Below are positions 12,501-27,500 of a stretch of DNA of 64,000 nt, one piece after another. This stretch comes from Telmatactis stephensoni. Its lineage: Eukaryota > Cnidaria > Anthozoa > Actiniaria > Isophelliidae. Location: positions 124,001-188,000 of the forward strand of contig JALIZF010001386.1 of the NCBI GenBank assembly GCA_029948255.1, given 5' to 3'. Position 1 is the stretch's first letter. Every line of letters begins with the position of its first letter. The notes below the pieces were generated by a model. It searched no databases and was not told the DNA's origin. It worked only from the letters and a program-made list of their open reading frames with translations. A program made the translations under genes and the position numbers.

Positions 12501-15500
12501 TATAGTTAATTTAGAGTAGATTTCGTATGAGTGTGAAACGTACCGCGCCGTGCCGTAACCGTGTCAGTACCGTGATCTCTATAAAAACATTCGAAATTCC
12601 TGCCGTAACCGTGCCGTGACCGTGCGGTACCATTTTCACAGGCATACGTACGAAATCTACTCTGACGGAACCTCTCGGTACGGACTCCTCTACGCAAACC
12701 TCGATATTGCGGACAAATCTATAAGGTCTCAACAAAATATAATCCTTATATATTCTTTGTTTTAAAACTTCTATATATTCCCGACTCTCTCTATGACGGA
12801 CAACGCACACCTAATTTTGGTCCTACATAGCAAAATTCCTTTATAATAAGGGCACTTTTTCCAGCCCTCCGTTGTCCGTTCTAAAACGATTCCACTGTAT
12901 TCAAATAATCAACTTACATGGTCTCCATACACGAGGCTTCTAACAGCAGTAGTTTCTGTAACAAGGCTATCAGAACGAAAAGGTATCCCATCACCCCCTG
13001 TAAACGACAGTATATTCATTGTCTCGTCAAATGTATAGGTCACGTGACTGTTATCTTCTTTATTAGTGACTTCTAGCTGGCCATTCCAATCGTGCTTGAA
13101 CTTCAAAGTCTTTGATGTACGACCATTCTGCGTTATACTGACCATCTTTTCAAGAAGACCGGTGTCAGCGTTGAACGAATAGGAGAGTTTGGCACCGTTA
13201 GGGTAGGTCACGCTTTGTATGTCGTAATCGTCCGTGTAGGAATAACTTTGGGTCTTGTCTTGGATGGTGGTGGAAATAAGGAGTGGCGTGTTTGGGTTAT
13301 AGGTGTATAAGCTGGAAAGAATATCCAAGTTTTGCTGGTATCAATTGAAGGCATTTTAATTTTTTTGAATTAACATTTATCACAAAATCAACATCGTAGC
13401 ATGATTATCATGAAATCATGATTATTATAAATCACACCAATGTCGCTTAAAAATTTATGTATGCAGTATTAGTATTTGTCTCAAGCTATTCACATCATAC
13501 GAGCACCAAAGAAATCCGGTAATTATAATTCAGTGACTAAAGCTAAGCACATTTAGCTAGTATCTTTATAAGTTACGTTCAGATCTTGTCTCGATCGGAG
13601 TTTTCCAAGTCCACTTCCACACGATTAATTCATTACTATGCTCCTTACAGTCGACTAAAATGATCATTTATCGACATGTTTGGACTGTTTTTATACGCAT
13701 GCACCACCCCCATCAGTATCATTATCCTTTTCATCATTTCAAAGGAGTGTCTCTAATAACAATCTTTCACAGTAGCATATCCACCTAGTATTTCTTCATT
13801 TGATGACACTCACACTCATCACCTCTACATTGACTGACGACAACGATTAATTCACATGTTGACTTTTGTTGAAGGAATAAAAAGCGGATAACCCAGTGAA
13901 AAACCCTCGTAGCATAGAAAAGAAAAACACATCAAACAAACTCAGTTCACATATCATCCATTGCCCGAGCTGGAACTCTCAACCACAGAGATGAATGGCA
14001 AGCGCTTTCACCGCTGGCCAGTTTAGCAATCTAAACTGAGCAAACCGCCAAAACGCTATCCGCTTACCTGATTATTTCCTGGCCACTTGGTTTGATCAAA
14101 ACAGCCTTCCTTACGAGGTTTTGAGAGTTGAATTCCACACGAACTGATCCTCCCTTTGAATGTTTCATCACAGTGGGTTTTCCATCAGATGTATAGGAAG
14201 ACACAGTAATGTTTTCATCTGGTGCATTCAAACTACGTATTGCTTTGAGTCTTTTGCTTTGTGCATCAAATACAAAAATATCCGTACTGTCTTTCTCAAT
14301 AGAAGTGACAACGAGTTCTATCAAGAATAATATTGTAAATTAAAATAAGCAAACTCTTTTATGGCGTAGTGAAATATATTTGATATTATCGAACGTGCAA
14401 ACTCCTTCACGCGAATAGTCGATGTGACATCTATGCTCTTTCTTTCTGAAATACGCTAAAAGGATACGATTAGAGGGAAATTGAAGCATATCATATAATT
14501 ATTGCTTGTAATTTGAGCTGATTTGCAACCAATTACTAGCTACTCTTTGCTACAGTGCATTGCTTTCATTGAAATCTTGTAGTGTCAAATCTTCCATAGT
14601 CGTAGATGTACTCCAACCTCTCCGACCGGCAAGATGACTTACCGTCTTCTTCCACTTTGATGTTGCCGTGTTCATCACCTAAGTAGATCCCCGGTTGTAC
14701 TAGACGGAAGGTCTTTTCCTCTCTCAGAAAAATCATTGTAACCATGGTATCATTCTTGTTAGCTATGATTGTCTCCCTGAATTAAAAAAATGGGAATCGT
14801 TTACAGCGAGATCCCAACTTCTCCATTCCCCAAGTCTGATTTATACTTAACTTAAGCAACACAGGCCAAGTATAAAGGGATTAAATCATGGTCAAAATAT
14901 TTAATAAAGACTATCTCCGGTCCTAGGGGAAATAAAGCCTTATGTCATTCAGAAACGTTCCGTTATTACTGATCACAAACATGGCTCCGTCTAATAGCAG
15001 TGGTTTTCGTTTTTCAAAGCATATATGAGAAATAAAAACGGACGCATTCTCAGCAAAACGTTTTAAATGTTTAAAAATTGCAGTTAATATCTCATTCTTT
15101 ACAGTGTCATGGGGCAGAATTGAGGGACATCAAGAGTGTTAATTTAATTACTAGGCCTTCTGAGCGCGCGAAGTTCGAAAGAAAATGGCCAAATTGGCGT
15201 CAGTTGTGATGACCTTTTCGCCTGTAAGTGCTTGAATATTACGAAATTCGATTAGGTTCACGCCCGCGGAATATTAGTACTGAAATGTTTATCTACACGA
15301 CGATATATTGGACTTGGTGCTGTATCATCTTGAATTTTTGGTAATTTTGAAGAAATTTAGTGTGGAGTAAGTAATCTTTGAGGCTCAAAATCTTGCGAAT
15401 TTTAAAACGCCCCTTGTAAGGTACTCACCACCATGAAGCAATCCAGCCGAACCCAAAAATTCCTTTTTCACGTCGTGTGGTTAACAATGGATTGTATACG

Positions 15501-18500
15501 CGCTCCAGCTGCAGAATCAGCACGTTTGAGGTACTTTGATCATCAAGATCAATTGTGTCTAGTAGTCTACGCCCTTTCATAAAAAGAAGGAAAATCACAC
15601 AAAATGAACGCCCAATAGGGTATTGGAGGGTATATTAATGGCCAAGAGTAAACTACTATGATTTACTTTTATCCAATTGCATTTTCTATTACTTTTGTTT
15701 TTTTACATATTTTCATACAAATGTGCAAATAAAGTGAAATGGATTATTCATCGTGGATGATAAATAATAAGGGATACTATCCAATTGCCTCACGATTATG
15801 ATCATTTGTAGATGAACGCGACGTTTCGACTGCTGCTGCTAGTCTTCATCAGGCGATGGTGTAGACTGGATCACGGCTTGTCTTTATAATCGTTGGTGAA
15901 TCCAGTGAGTGGTCTTCTGTGCTGTGATTGGTTGGTCTGGTAACGCTTTCTGTCATAGTGTTCTCTAATGGTCGGCATCCGAGATTCGGAATCCCGATGC
16001 CGCTGTCTCTTTTGATGTTGTTGGAGTGTAATCTTATCTGTATGGCTTCCTTGACTCCACGAGCGTACTATTGTTGATCACGATTGATGCTTGTTACTAC
16101 TTGCCAGTCTGGACAATGGCCGGTCTTGGTTGCGCGTTCAGCTACTGCGGAGGTGTCGGTCTTTCGATGTGCTTCTCGGACATCCCTTTCATGTTCCTTC
16201 ATTCTTTCTTGTAGAGAACTCTATCTCTTACACTCGGTGCAGGGGATCTTGTAAACTACGCCGTCTGTCTTCTCGGGTGGGACTGTCTTTTGGTCGTACT
16301 AGCTGACTGCGTAGGATGGTCTCTGACTTGAATACGGTTCGTATGCCGTGGTATTATTAAAGGCAGACTTTACGCCGCTGCCTAGTAGCAGTAGTCGAAA
16401 CGTCGCGTTCATCCACAAATGATCGTTATCGTGAGACAATCAAATAAGTATCCTTATATTAATGCGCAAACAATGAACTTACCATTTAAAGCACCGTCAG
16501 CCAATTTTAGTTGGAAATCCACAAGGTCTTTTACTAGATTCACTTTGTGTTTATTGACACTCATTAATGTAGCCATACTAGAAAGCCGTTGATTCAAAGA
16601 CTTTTGGGTCCTTCCAACGGAATGGATGAAATTCTTCCAGACGGGCTCCCAGAGTCTTTTGGAAACATGGCTAGGTCTGAGTTCGTCTTTGCTTTCCATA
16701 AAGATATGTGGTTCGTTATTATCAAGCAAAGAGACGATATTGAGTTTAGACCTACCGATTCCTCCCCCTTGAAGATGACTTGTCTGAAATATCAACCTGC
16801 CTGATGATTTTGGTGGTATAATTCCACCAGGACCTTCCAAGGGCTGGGCAATTACAGTTATAAGTTGGTCATAAAAGCTTGGCTGGCTGCCATCTTGGAC
16901 ATACCGGACCAGTGTCATCTTTGTGGCACTAAACATGATGACAGGACTTTGGAGGTCTGTATCGCCGATATTTTGATAGCTTGCGATGATGTCACCTGTG
17001 TCAGTGAGCCGTATTGCCCTGGGTCTCTGCACAGTAATCGATAACTTTCCAGGTATCCCTTCTTTAATTGTCAATGAATCGTTCATCATCGCCTCAACGC
17101 CTCTTGATTGGTCTGTTATCTTCAAATCAAACTTTGTTCCAACCGATAAACCTTGAAGGCTGAAGGTTGCGTACAGTAATGTTGAGCTAAATCGATAAAC
17201 TCTCTTTGCCTTGATTTCCGTGGAATTTTTGTCTTTAGTGAACAGAGAGACCTGCAAGCTCCAACCAAACAGCGTCCCTTCGACCCTGAGTGTCACGTTT
17301 CCAAGAGCTGCAAAAGTTGAAGGAAAAATTCGTGATATCCTAAACTTTGCCAGTTTTGCACAAACTTTAGACTTAATCACAGGTGCTGGAGAAAGATCAC
17401 TTCGTTCAAGCATTACATAATAACGTCCTTTTTTAGTTGTTGTCACGACAGCGTCCTGGTTGGAAGAAGTTGGGAATTTGGAGCTCGCATCGTAATAAGA
17501 AGAAGATGCTGGTTCGTTATGTCTCAAGTACAAGTCTTGGATTGAGCTCACTACATTAATACGTGCAGTTACAATCAATGTCGTTTCAGAGGGAACATCG
17601 TTGATAATATACACAGATGTTCCTTTTTCCGCTTTAAGACAACTTCCGATATTTAGAGTTGGAAACGTAACGTTGATGTTCTTTGGGCCTGCTTTTATGT
17701 TAATGTTGCCTGGAATAGGATCTCGTATGTTACTACGGCTTTTTACAAGTCCCCGATATTGTCCCTGTTGAACAAGTGGCAAGGGTCTTTTTAAGGAGAA
17801 GGCGGTGTCCTTGTTATTTCCATTGTTGTACGGAAGTAATGAGACAAATCCACACTTTGGTTGATCGATTTCTCTGTCCTCTATTTGCCATGTTTCGTCC
17901 TCTGAGAGATACACAGAATCGCATTTGTAACCTGAGGCAGATTGGGTGCCATTGTTCCTGAAGGTCCAGTCGACTTGGATTTCTGCGTAAGATTAAAATC
18001 GATATCAGAATAATTCCATTATCAATTCAAAACTATCATTGGTCGCCTGTTCAAACGAACCTGCCATTGCGCTTTAGTAATATTCATTGAGGATGTTCAA
18101 TCGCATAATGCAACATGTACATGTTTGAACTAACAATGTTGCGAGTTGTTGGCCAACATTATTGGGAGCATTTGCATGCATGGGCCTTAGCACTTATTAT
18201 TTCTGGAATACGTATTGATGTATATCACATTTTACGCACAAACTACACATGATATCACCGTCGTGTAAAGAGTACTAAACATTGCTTACCTGATCCTAAA
18301 GTAGCTGTGGTAGAAGCAGTAGATACAGACGACACAAGCAAATCAGTTTTTATAGTTTTTTGAATGTGTATCAAAACGTAGGCTATGTTGTTGTCTTCAC
18401 TGGCTTCGTTTACAAGATTACCGCTGTCCACCTCTAATAGCAGGTAATAATCACTGCTCACGATGTCATACGGAATGAAGATGTCAACGTCTACCACAGC

Positions 18501-21500
18501 AGATGACTTGGCTGCGAGTGGCATATTTATACGACGAGAAATTAATTTACGATCAAATGGATCACGAATAACGTCCTGACTCAAGTACAGAGCGTTGAAC
18601 CAGTACCCTCTACTGGATCCATTACCAGCATTAGTCAAGTTGATAGAAACTGTATAAGGTCTTCCTCCCTGAGATTGCAAGGAAGAGTTGATAAAACTAC
18701 CTTGAAGGTCCGGTAAGGGACCAGCAAAGACGGTAGCACTTTGGGAGTACCATTTTACATGGGTTTTTAAATCCGTTCGATTATTAACATCAGAAAATAT
18801 GTAAAAATATATTGCTGGTGTTCCAAGGTAGCATTTGATCGTTACGTTAACACTAAAAAGATACGTTTCGTTGACACGCAAACCACCGGTGTGGACCTTT
18901 GATGCAAGACGTGAGCCATAACTCTTCACTTCTTGTAGATCACTGTCAGCCTTGTTGAAGGAGTAAACTTCATCAGTCCAAGAATCTACATCAGCGTCGA
19001 CTTTTCCTCCGTTGCGAACTTCGTACGACAGCACTAATGGCTCGCCGCACGTAATGTTTAGGGAAGGCTTTGATTTCGTCTCGATCTCCAGTAGTGGAGA
19101 TGGTGTCTCTTCGATAACAAGTGGTTGAATTGCATGTCTTTTATTGTCCTGGTCTGGAACACTTTCGCGTAGATCACGTCTTGAATTTACATGAACATGA
19201 ACGTAAAATGTACCAGAAATACCTCGAGGTACTGTTACCGACGTGGTTGTAGTGTAGTCTTGCTGAGTGGAAAGCTTTGCGGAGATATCTTTTGACCCTA
19301 AACTATAAACACCATCAACACCAGAAGCGGTTCGAGATAGGAAAACGCTGTCTGTCCAGATTCTCGTCCCACTCATATAGCATCCAACATTTTTGACCGT
19401 CCATCGGACAAGTAGAATTCTTGTTGACAACTCAAACTCATAAATGACTGTAAGTATCTGGAGATTAGAAAGAGGTCTTGCTCTCACAGTTAGTCGCCTT
19501 GAGGCAGAATTACTGGTAAAATCGGTCTCTTTTAGTGTTCTATACCCGTTGATGTTTAATACCAGGAAGAATTCACCATAGGCGTTGTCTGGTACGCGAA
19601 CAGAAGTTGTAACATTGTATACTCGACCAGGAAGAACACGTGATCTGACAGAAACCTCACTGAGCTTTACAGCACTATGCAACGAGCTTGACCTTGACAA
19701 AAACAACTGGTCATTCCACGAGTTTTCCAAGGTGCCTGCGTTGCCATGGTTTTGTACTGTCCACGTGACGTTTAAAGTGGATCCAGCGTACGCATACAAT
19801 ATGCCACGGATGGCAAACGTTTGCACTACAAGATCAGGTTCCATTCTTGGTATGAATATTTTTTCACTATGTCCATTGTTATTTGCTTTACTTTCTTCGA
19901 GAACTGCCGAGTAAAAGTCCGTCAAAACAAACACGAAACCAAGACCAAAACGTTCTCTTGGGACTTTAAACTTTGCAGAGGTGACCTCATATGCCGCGTC
20001 TGGGAGCAAATCACTCATTCTATTAACCTGACCAAGATTTCGCGCTTCTCTTAAAGAGAAGGTATCAGATGAGGACAAAAATATTGTATCCACCCAAGGT
20101 GCTCCGTAACTTTTTCCTTGGCCACGATTGCGTACAGTAAAGTTGACGTAGATGTAGGCTATTTCTGGATCAGTTGTTACATAAGCGTTTACATTTTGTA
20201 CAACAAAGTCTGGTTGTGTCTGGACGATCGCGATCTTCTTTTCCTTAATGTTATTATTTTTGTATAGATACTCAAAGACTTGGTTGTAGACGTCTGTATG
20301 TATTGACAATGTGTAGTTACCGGTTTTATACTTTGGAGCAACAAAGAACTTTATCTGTCTCTCGTATGAGCTTCCTCCAGAAAGAACTCCAGAAAATGCA
20401 GGAGTCGAGATTGTGGTTTTAGACTTTGTTTTGAGGTTTGTGATGGACTGCAAAAATATAGTAAATATGGCCGTTAATTATAAAAGCGAACTTTTTCTTT
20501 TTTCTTTGAAATATGGAATATAACGCGCCCTCTCATTAGGGTTTTTCGATTTAGCGGAATTTTGAATTTTTCAAATTTTTTGATAACTTCAAGAACAATA
20601 GAAACGCGCGCGCGAACCCTATCTTTTAGTTATGAACGACATTCTTTTTCCAGAAAAGAAAGGGTATAAGTGCCAAAAACTAACCCTTCTTGCAAGTTTT
20701 AATTCAATTGTTTGCTTTATGTTTTTCCTTTGTGCATACAACAAACGAGAGTGTCGGTGCTGCTTAACTGAAGCTCGTTTAGCGGGGCAACATGAAACAA
20801 GACAATTTATTTTGGTCTGGATTAACTTGGCTATGGGCATGTTGCCCATAGCCGCTTTAATAAAAATAGAATCAAATATGATAATTTACAAATTTCAATC
20901 AATTCTAGTTGGCCCCGATAAAGGTGGGGACTATAAAACGATTACTCTAAATGATGTGGCAGGTAAGGGGAGGAGGTGGGATAAAAGTTGGTTCTTGCCT
21001 CAAAGAATGACGCGAGCGAATGAAAGCTGAACGAACTCACGTGGACATAAGTCCCGGCCGAGGGGGGGGGGGGGGGGGGGGTTAACCAATGGTATCAATT
21101 ACCAAGACCCCACCACATCACAATAGACTTGTTATGTAACATAGGCATTCACGTGTCTTAAGTAATCCCTTGGGATGAACATTAACAATTGCGGTAAAAC
21201 ATAAAAATCCTATTTGGCAGGCAAATATTTCATTTAGATTAACATTCAAATTCTATTTTTATCAGTTTGAAATTGATCTAATATATAAAATAAAGTGGCT
21301 GTTTGAAATTGTATTTGGAATTGTACAAAGTTTTTTAATTTAGATTCTATCAAGCTCAATGTTAAGGATGTATATGACAAATGAGCGACTGGAGACCTAA
21401 ACGTTATTTATAGATTCAAATTTTCACCTGGATTAACATTTTAATTTGACTTTTATCGACTTAAACCAACTACAAACAACCTAAACTTTCTGAAAGAAAT

Positions 21501-24500
21501 TACTTTAGGTTTGTACAACACTTATTCTGAGTATGAAAAAATTCCTCTTAACGTGTAACAGTCAAATTACAACAAAAGAAAAGTTAACAACTAAATTAGA
21601 GTCACTCTACTAATGTGTATTGGTTTAGCATCTATTTTGCGGTCGAAGTAAAAATCACTTTAGGTCAATTATATCCGGTCGGTCGTAGACAAATTAAATT
21701 AAACGTAGACAAATTAAATGCAGTGATGCTAAATCACACATTTTCTGAAGCCTAATTTAACAACAATGACGTGTCGTTACAAAATATTCACTGATCTGAC
21801 TTACCACTTGGTCGCTCCACCAGTTGTGAAAGGGTGTTCCCGTTCCCTCATTCGTTACACGATAAACTATTGTTGCTGTTCGTCCAGAAAAGAACCCGAA
21901 CGACTGTATGGTTAAATTGCTGACCACTAGATCTGGTGGCGGAGTCAGGACAACTTTTAAAGGTGGCTTCAAAGCAAATCAAAAAGACATTTACTTTATT
22001 ATTTAATTTAATTTATTTATTTTTTAATTTAATCAATTTTCACTGCATTTGAACATAGGGGAACAAATGTACATACATATATAAGAAAACTAATGAGAAA
22101 TTAAATAAATACAACGAAAAAACTATTCAGTACTAAGAAAAATATGCAGTGGGGAAGGACTAGAAGGGAACGTATGATCCATTCGAGCTAGTCCACCCAA
22201 AAAAACGTACAAACAAGCGCTTTTTGTCCAGGTGGAATGGTATTGTTAGTAGAGAAGATTGACTTTTAAAGTAATTAGACCTCTTTGCTTACTATTTACG
22301 AACTTCGTGCGCCATTGAATAGGCGACAACAAAGATTGTGTGTGGAATATAAATATCTCCTGTTTTCATTATAAATTGGTTAGGATTTACAAACTTTCGT
22401 TGTCACCTTTATCATCTTATAGCGCACGAATTTCGAAAATAGTGGTAAAGCAAACAGGTCTATTGGTCAAAGATGTGTTTATGAAATTATGAATGCCACA
22501 ATCCTGGTAAATTTATTTGCCCACACGTACACACACTAAAGTCATCAAAAGATAGATATAATTATCTAAAAATATACACAATCTGCAGGGAAACTTAGCT
22601 AATCTAGGTATAATGCGTTTTCGTTGAGGATAAGAAGAAAAGAGTGAGAGAGACCAAAAGCATTTATCAGTTGTAAATACATGGGCAGTTAGCTTTTATA
22701 TAAAGTTAGGGGGTGTTTACATGACACTAGGATCATCCTAGCAGGAGAATCATCATGCTATACATTTACTGCATTCTGTTTACATGGAAATTTGTGTCTT
22801 CACTTCGGGTACTCGGAACATCCTACTAAACAGAATGCAGTAAATGTATAGCAGGTAGGATGATTCGCCTGCTAGGATGATCCTCACCCCCTTACACCAA
22901 CAGATACAAGATCAGCCGTGCTACTGATTCATATGACTCGTCCTAAAAAGAAAGATATCATTGACTTAAATTACCTGTGTTGCAAGTACATTGTCACCTT
23001 CTCCAACATCCTCGTAGACATTGTTGGACGCGTCTGTCATGACCATGATGAAGAAATCTCCAAAGATCGCGTGAGGGATTTTGACTGATATTGTCTCTGT
23101 GTAGGCCTGGTTGACTGTCAGTAAGCCATTGTGAAATTTAGAGCCCAGCCTTGTGTCATTTTTGTCTGAAATGGTAATATTTGGTGATTTAAAAAAGGGA
23201 CTTCCCCATTACTTCACCCTTTGATGTTCTTCTGCTAGCCGAATTTCGAAAATCAGGGACAAATTCTGCAGAACAATAGGTCTTTTGCATCAACAGGTCA
23301 CATACATGGTACGCATATCCTCTATATTAGGTTTAAAGAATGGCAAAAGAATACGACAGCCTCCAAATTAAAACAAAAGGATTCCAACATTACGTGTCAA
23401 GCTTACAATGACTTATCTCTGTTGTTTGTCTGCTATCCGTATAGCGGATTTTGTACCGTGGAGCTAGTTGGTGTAAAACTGCCTATTTATTCAGTGTAAG
23501 ACTTCCGGCGGCGAATAGAAGCATGGAGATCTCCATGTCAGAGCACATGGAGGGTGCGCAGCCATGTGCTTCATTTGTTACTCCGCACTATAGCTAAATC
23601 CCTTCAACAATAGAGGACCATGTATAGAGACCATAGGAAAGTAGTACCTGTTAGTTGTCAAGATTTGCAGTTGCAATTCACAAAAAATAACATACCTAAT
23701 TGGTTGTCTTTCGAGAAGAACAGTCGATCAATCCAAGTCGACCTTCCAGTGATTCCTACTCCTTGATTAGAAACTGTCCAGTTGACGGATATGGTTTGAC
23801 CTGAGAATAGAAATTTATAGTGTGTTTATATCGGTCATTTCGTCCCTGGCTGAGTTCAGGTTAGACGTTGACATTGATACCGGGACAAGAATCATTTACA
23901 TTTAAATAAATAAGACTCTTCTACGCGGGACTCGTCCCATAACGAACCCAGCCTTGGAACTGAGAAATCGTCTGCGTGAACGCATTCTTATATGTTGTAT
24001 GCACTGCACCAAATTACAGTATGGTAGGATTTTTGTATCGTGTTACAAACCTGAGAAGGTACTTGCTGGTATGACGATTGAAGTGACCTTCAGATTTGGC
24101 GGCGGGGTTAGTGACACCTTAAATGAACTGGAGCTTACTTTAAGGTTATTTGAAAAGTCGATGTCTCGAATCTACACAAAAGAAAACACAATAGTTAGTC
24201 TAGAGAGTAAGGCCTACGTTAAACGCCATACTTCACATAAGCCAAAGTAAATTAATACAAAAGATAATTAGGTAGTGTTCTTTTCATTTTTTTTTTTTTT
24301 TTGGCTCATGTAAGGTACGAACGGGTTTACCCAGGTGTGGCAAAGTAAACTGTTCGCAATATAGACGATAGTTTTTGGGAGTCATCTAATACTGGTTGTC
24401 GCTTATGCAAGAGGTTTGGTTGCGGTATGCATGGCGATTGCACAGCATTCGACAGGAATAAACTGCTTGAAAAACCTTGCGGCCATCTCGACCACAAACA

Positions 24501-27500
24501 CATTTTCCTTGGATATTTTTTTATAATCACTTATAATATGATTGAGTCGGGTTTCTTTGTTATTCGATACATGAGCCTATACATCGCTTATATCCAGGTC
24601 ATTATGAATTCAAGGGTTTTATTTAGGTCTTCCCCGGGTTTTATCTAGATAAATCCCTTGAATTTATAATTCTGACACCTCTGAGACTTAGAAATTTTCT
24701 TAAAAATATACTAAATAGCGATTTTTGGTGGAAAAATTAAAAAGTCTTTTAGTTTATGACTGGGATTCGAACCCGGCCGAGACCTTCCAAACTCCTATAT
24801 ATACCCGCTTTTAAACAAAAAAATGTTTTGTGTGTTATCATGAATATATGGTATTGACCGAGCTTGTTCGGTCCGGATAGAAGGATATTTGGTCTCGTTC
24901 TTTTTTGCGTCCAGGTTTGCGTCGCCTATCGGCTCGGTCCGTACAAACGCAAAAAAGAACGAGACCAATTAGATATCCTTCTATCGGGACTGAACAAGCT
25001 CGGTCAATAACTTATTTATTATATGGCTGACCATATAGAAAAAATCGACGGTTTTGACTGGCTTCGTACAGTTGACTTCCGGTTTCACTAGCAAGGAACA
25101 GAAATTGTCAATGCAAATAAAGATATCATCACTCTGTAAGAAATTAGGAGCCATTCCAAAGAAAAATAGCCAAAATCAGAAACACATAAGGGAGTTGAAA
25201 CGTGTAACTACAATACATTTCTTTGGTCCCATGCTCCGGAATATTCAAATGAGCAAAACAAGCGTTTTATGACCATATTTGGTAATGGTATGACCTTCAA
25301 AAATGGCGGGACAATTTCCCCATCTACATATTGCTCACTTTCCAGCAACTTATAGTGATCAAATCATGTTCCAAACGAAACAAAATTTTATTTCAAGTTA
25401 ACTGACTAAATTGTGAAGACTCGGAGCCCATGCCAGGGCAACTCTTTCTGGTAAGGAAACGCTTGAATCGTAACCTTGAATGTGAAATAATTTTACATAG
25501 ATTTTATACTTGTAAACAGACAGTCATTATTTAAAAAAAAATCAAATAAATAGAAGCGCTTAGGTAGACATTTAATACGTTGTTTACTTATTTGTTCTGA
25601 ATATGTTTAAAGTAGCTGAAAGAGCGATAAAATCCCGGGCCCGGGGATAAAATGCTTTGTAAATCCACTTACTGTTTGCCTTGAGAACTCAACATTTGGA
25701 GCTGATCATAAACTTTCTTTTCAGAGTACGCACTTTAGGATGTCCAAAGTCATAAAAAATGCAAAATATACTTTAATAATGACCGAAAAATTACAAATAA
25801 AAGCTACAAAATATATTTTTGGCCAAGTTTTCATTTTCCAAATATGGTCAAAAAGCGCCTTTGCCTCATTTGCATAATTTGAATATTCCGGAGCATGGGA
25901 CCCGTGTTACACGTTTCAACTCCCTTATGTGTTTCTGCCAAAATCTAAAGTAAAAAACTTTAGAAAAACTTTTTTGTCCTAGCCAAACAAATCAAAACAA
26001 TTAGCAAAAATTCTGCGCTTTCTGTTACGGCGGACGCGCGCGTCTTCACACCGAATGGCGGGAAATCTGTGTAAATAGTAAACTCAGTGACTTTTCGCTT
26101 CGAACTGAGCTGATTTAAAAATGAAGGACAGAAAAAAGGACAGAAAAATAGCTTATGCTTCAATTTGCCGACTTCAAGCTGTCGTTATTCGGCTAGAAGC
26201 AATTTTTTTGGAACTGAAAACAGCATCTTTTGCACATTTGTTGAGTTTGGTTGCTCGATCGTCGCCTTGAAAAGGTCATGGTCTTCACTGAATTTCAAAA
26301 GGAAGAAATAAGTTAAAGCTGACACCTAGACTCTCTCAAAATGTCTATTATCACTTTGGTACCAAATCTACGTGGCTCCTGAAGACGATGGCTGGAGAAA
26401 ACAAGTCAGTTATTGAAGAGAATATTTGAAAGGATAATTGATTTTCTCGAGGCGTATTTTGTATGATGTCTCGGTGAGTTTGATTGTAATGTAAGCTTAA
26501 GTATGTCTTGTTATCTGTTGTAAGCTTAATTGCTTATACAACTATTTGGATATGCATCTCCATTTCACCAGATTTCTCATCAGCTGTTCGATCATGCAAA
26601 CATGAGCTACTCTCTAGGAAAATTATAGCAAGCATATTATTTTTTGCCTACACACAGCCAGTATTGAGTGTTTGTACTGGATCGGCGTCGTTTTATCTTT
26701 TCAAAAATGTCCAAAGTTTATTCTAACATGAGGGTCACTTGATTTTTTGCTGTATCTTTCACCCATGTCAACTGTTAGCATTTTACACAAAACAAATCGA
26801 GAGAAAACAGAAACGTTAAAAAGTGTCAGTGCCGGTCCGGAACGCCGGAGATTTTTCCATTTTTCTTCGGACCGGCCTGCCATATAATAAAGTTCGTTAG
26901 TGTTGCTCTGGATAGAATTGAAAAACAAAGATCTAATCGGTGGATTGTCTTTTTGAATCGCTTTTGTTTGAAACCCTCTTCAATCACGTAATAAGACAGT
27001 TAAATACCTCGAACCTCGGTTTTTATCCATATACAATATCCCTTAAAAGCTTTGGTTCTCGGTATTTAACTCTTCCTTACTTTCGGGTAACCTCGAACCA
27101 GCCAAAGATGTTGAGCGGTTCTTTTTCTTTCCTTTCCTTTCCTTTCCTTTCCTTTCCTTTCCTTTCCTTTCCTTTCCTTTCCTTTCCTTTCCTTTCCTTT
27201 CCTTTCCTTTCCTTTCCTTTCCTTTCCTTTCCTTTCCTTTCCTTTCCTTTCCTTTCCTTTCCTTTCCTTTCCTTTCCTTTCCTTTCCTTTCCTTTCCTTT
27301 CCTTTCCTTTCCTTTCCTTTCCTTTCCTTTCCTTTCCTTTCCTTTCCTTTCCTTTCCTTTCCTTTCCTTTCCTTTCCTTTCCTTTCCTTCCTTTCCTTTC
27401 CTTTCCTTTCCTCCTTTCCTTTCCTTTCCTCTTTCCTTTCCTTTCCTTTCCTTTCCTTTCCTTTCCTTTCCTTTCCTTTCCTTTCCTTTCCTTTCCTTTC

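Noticed and set aside
16091..16306. Plus-strand ORF over the Penelope-like remnant
   Set aside because: Shadow of the minus-strand endonuclease remnant.
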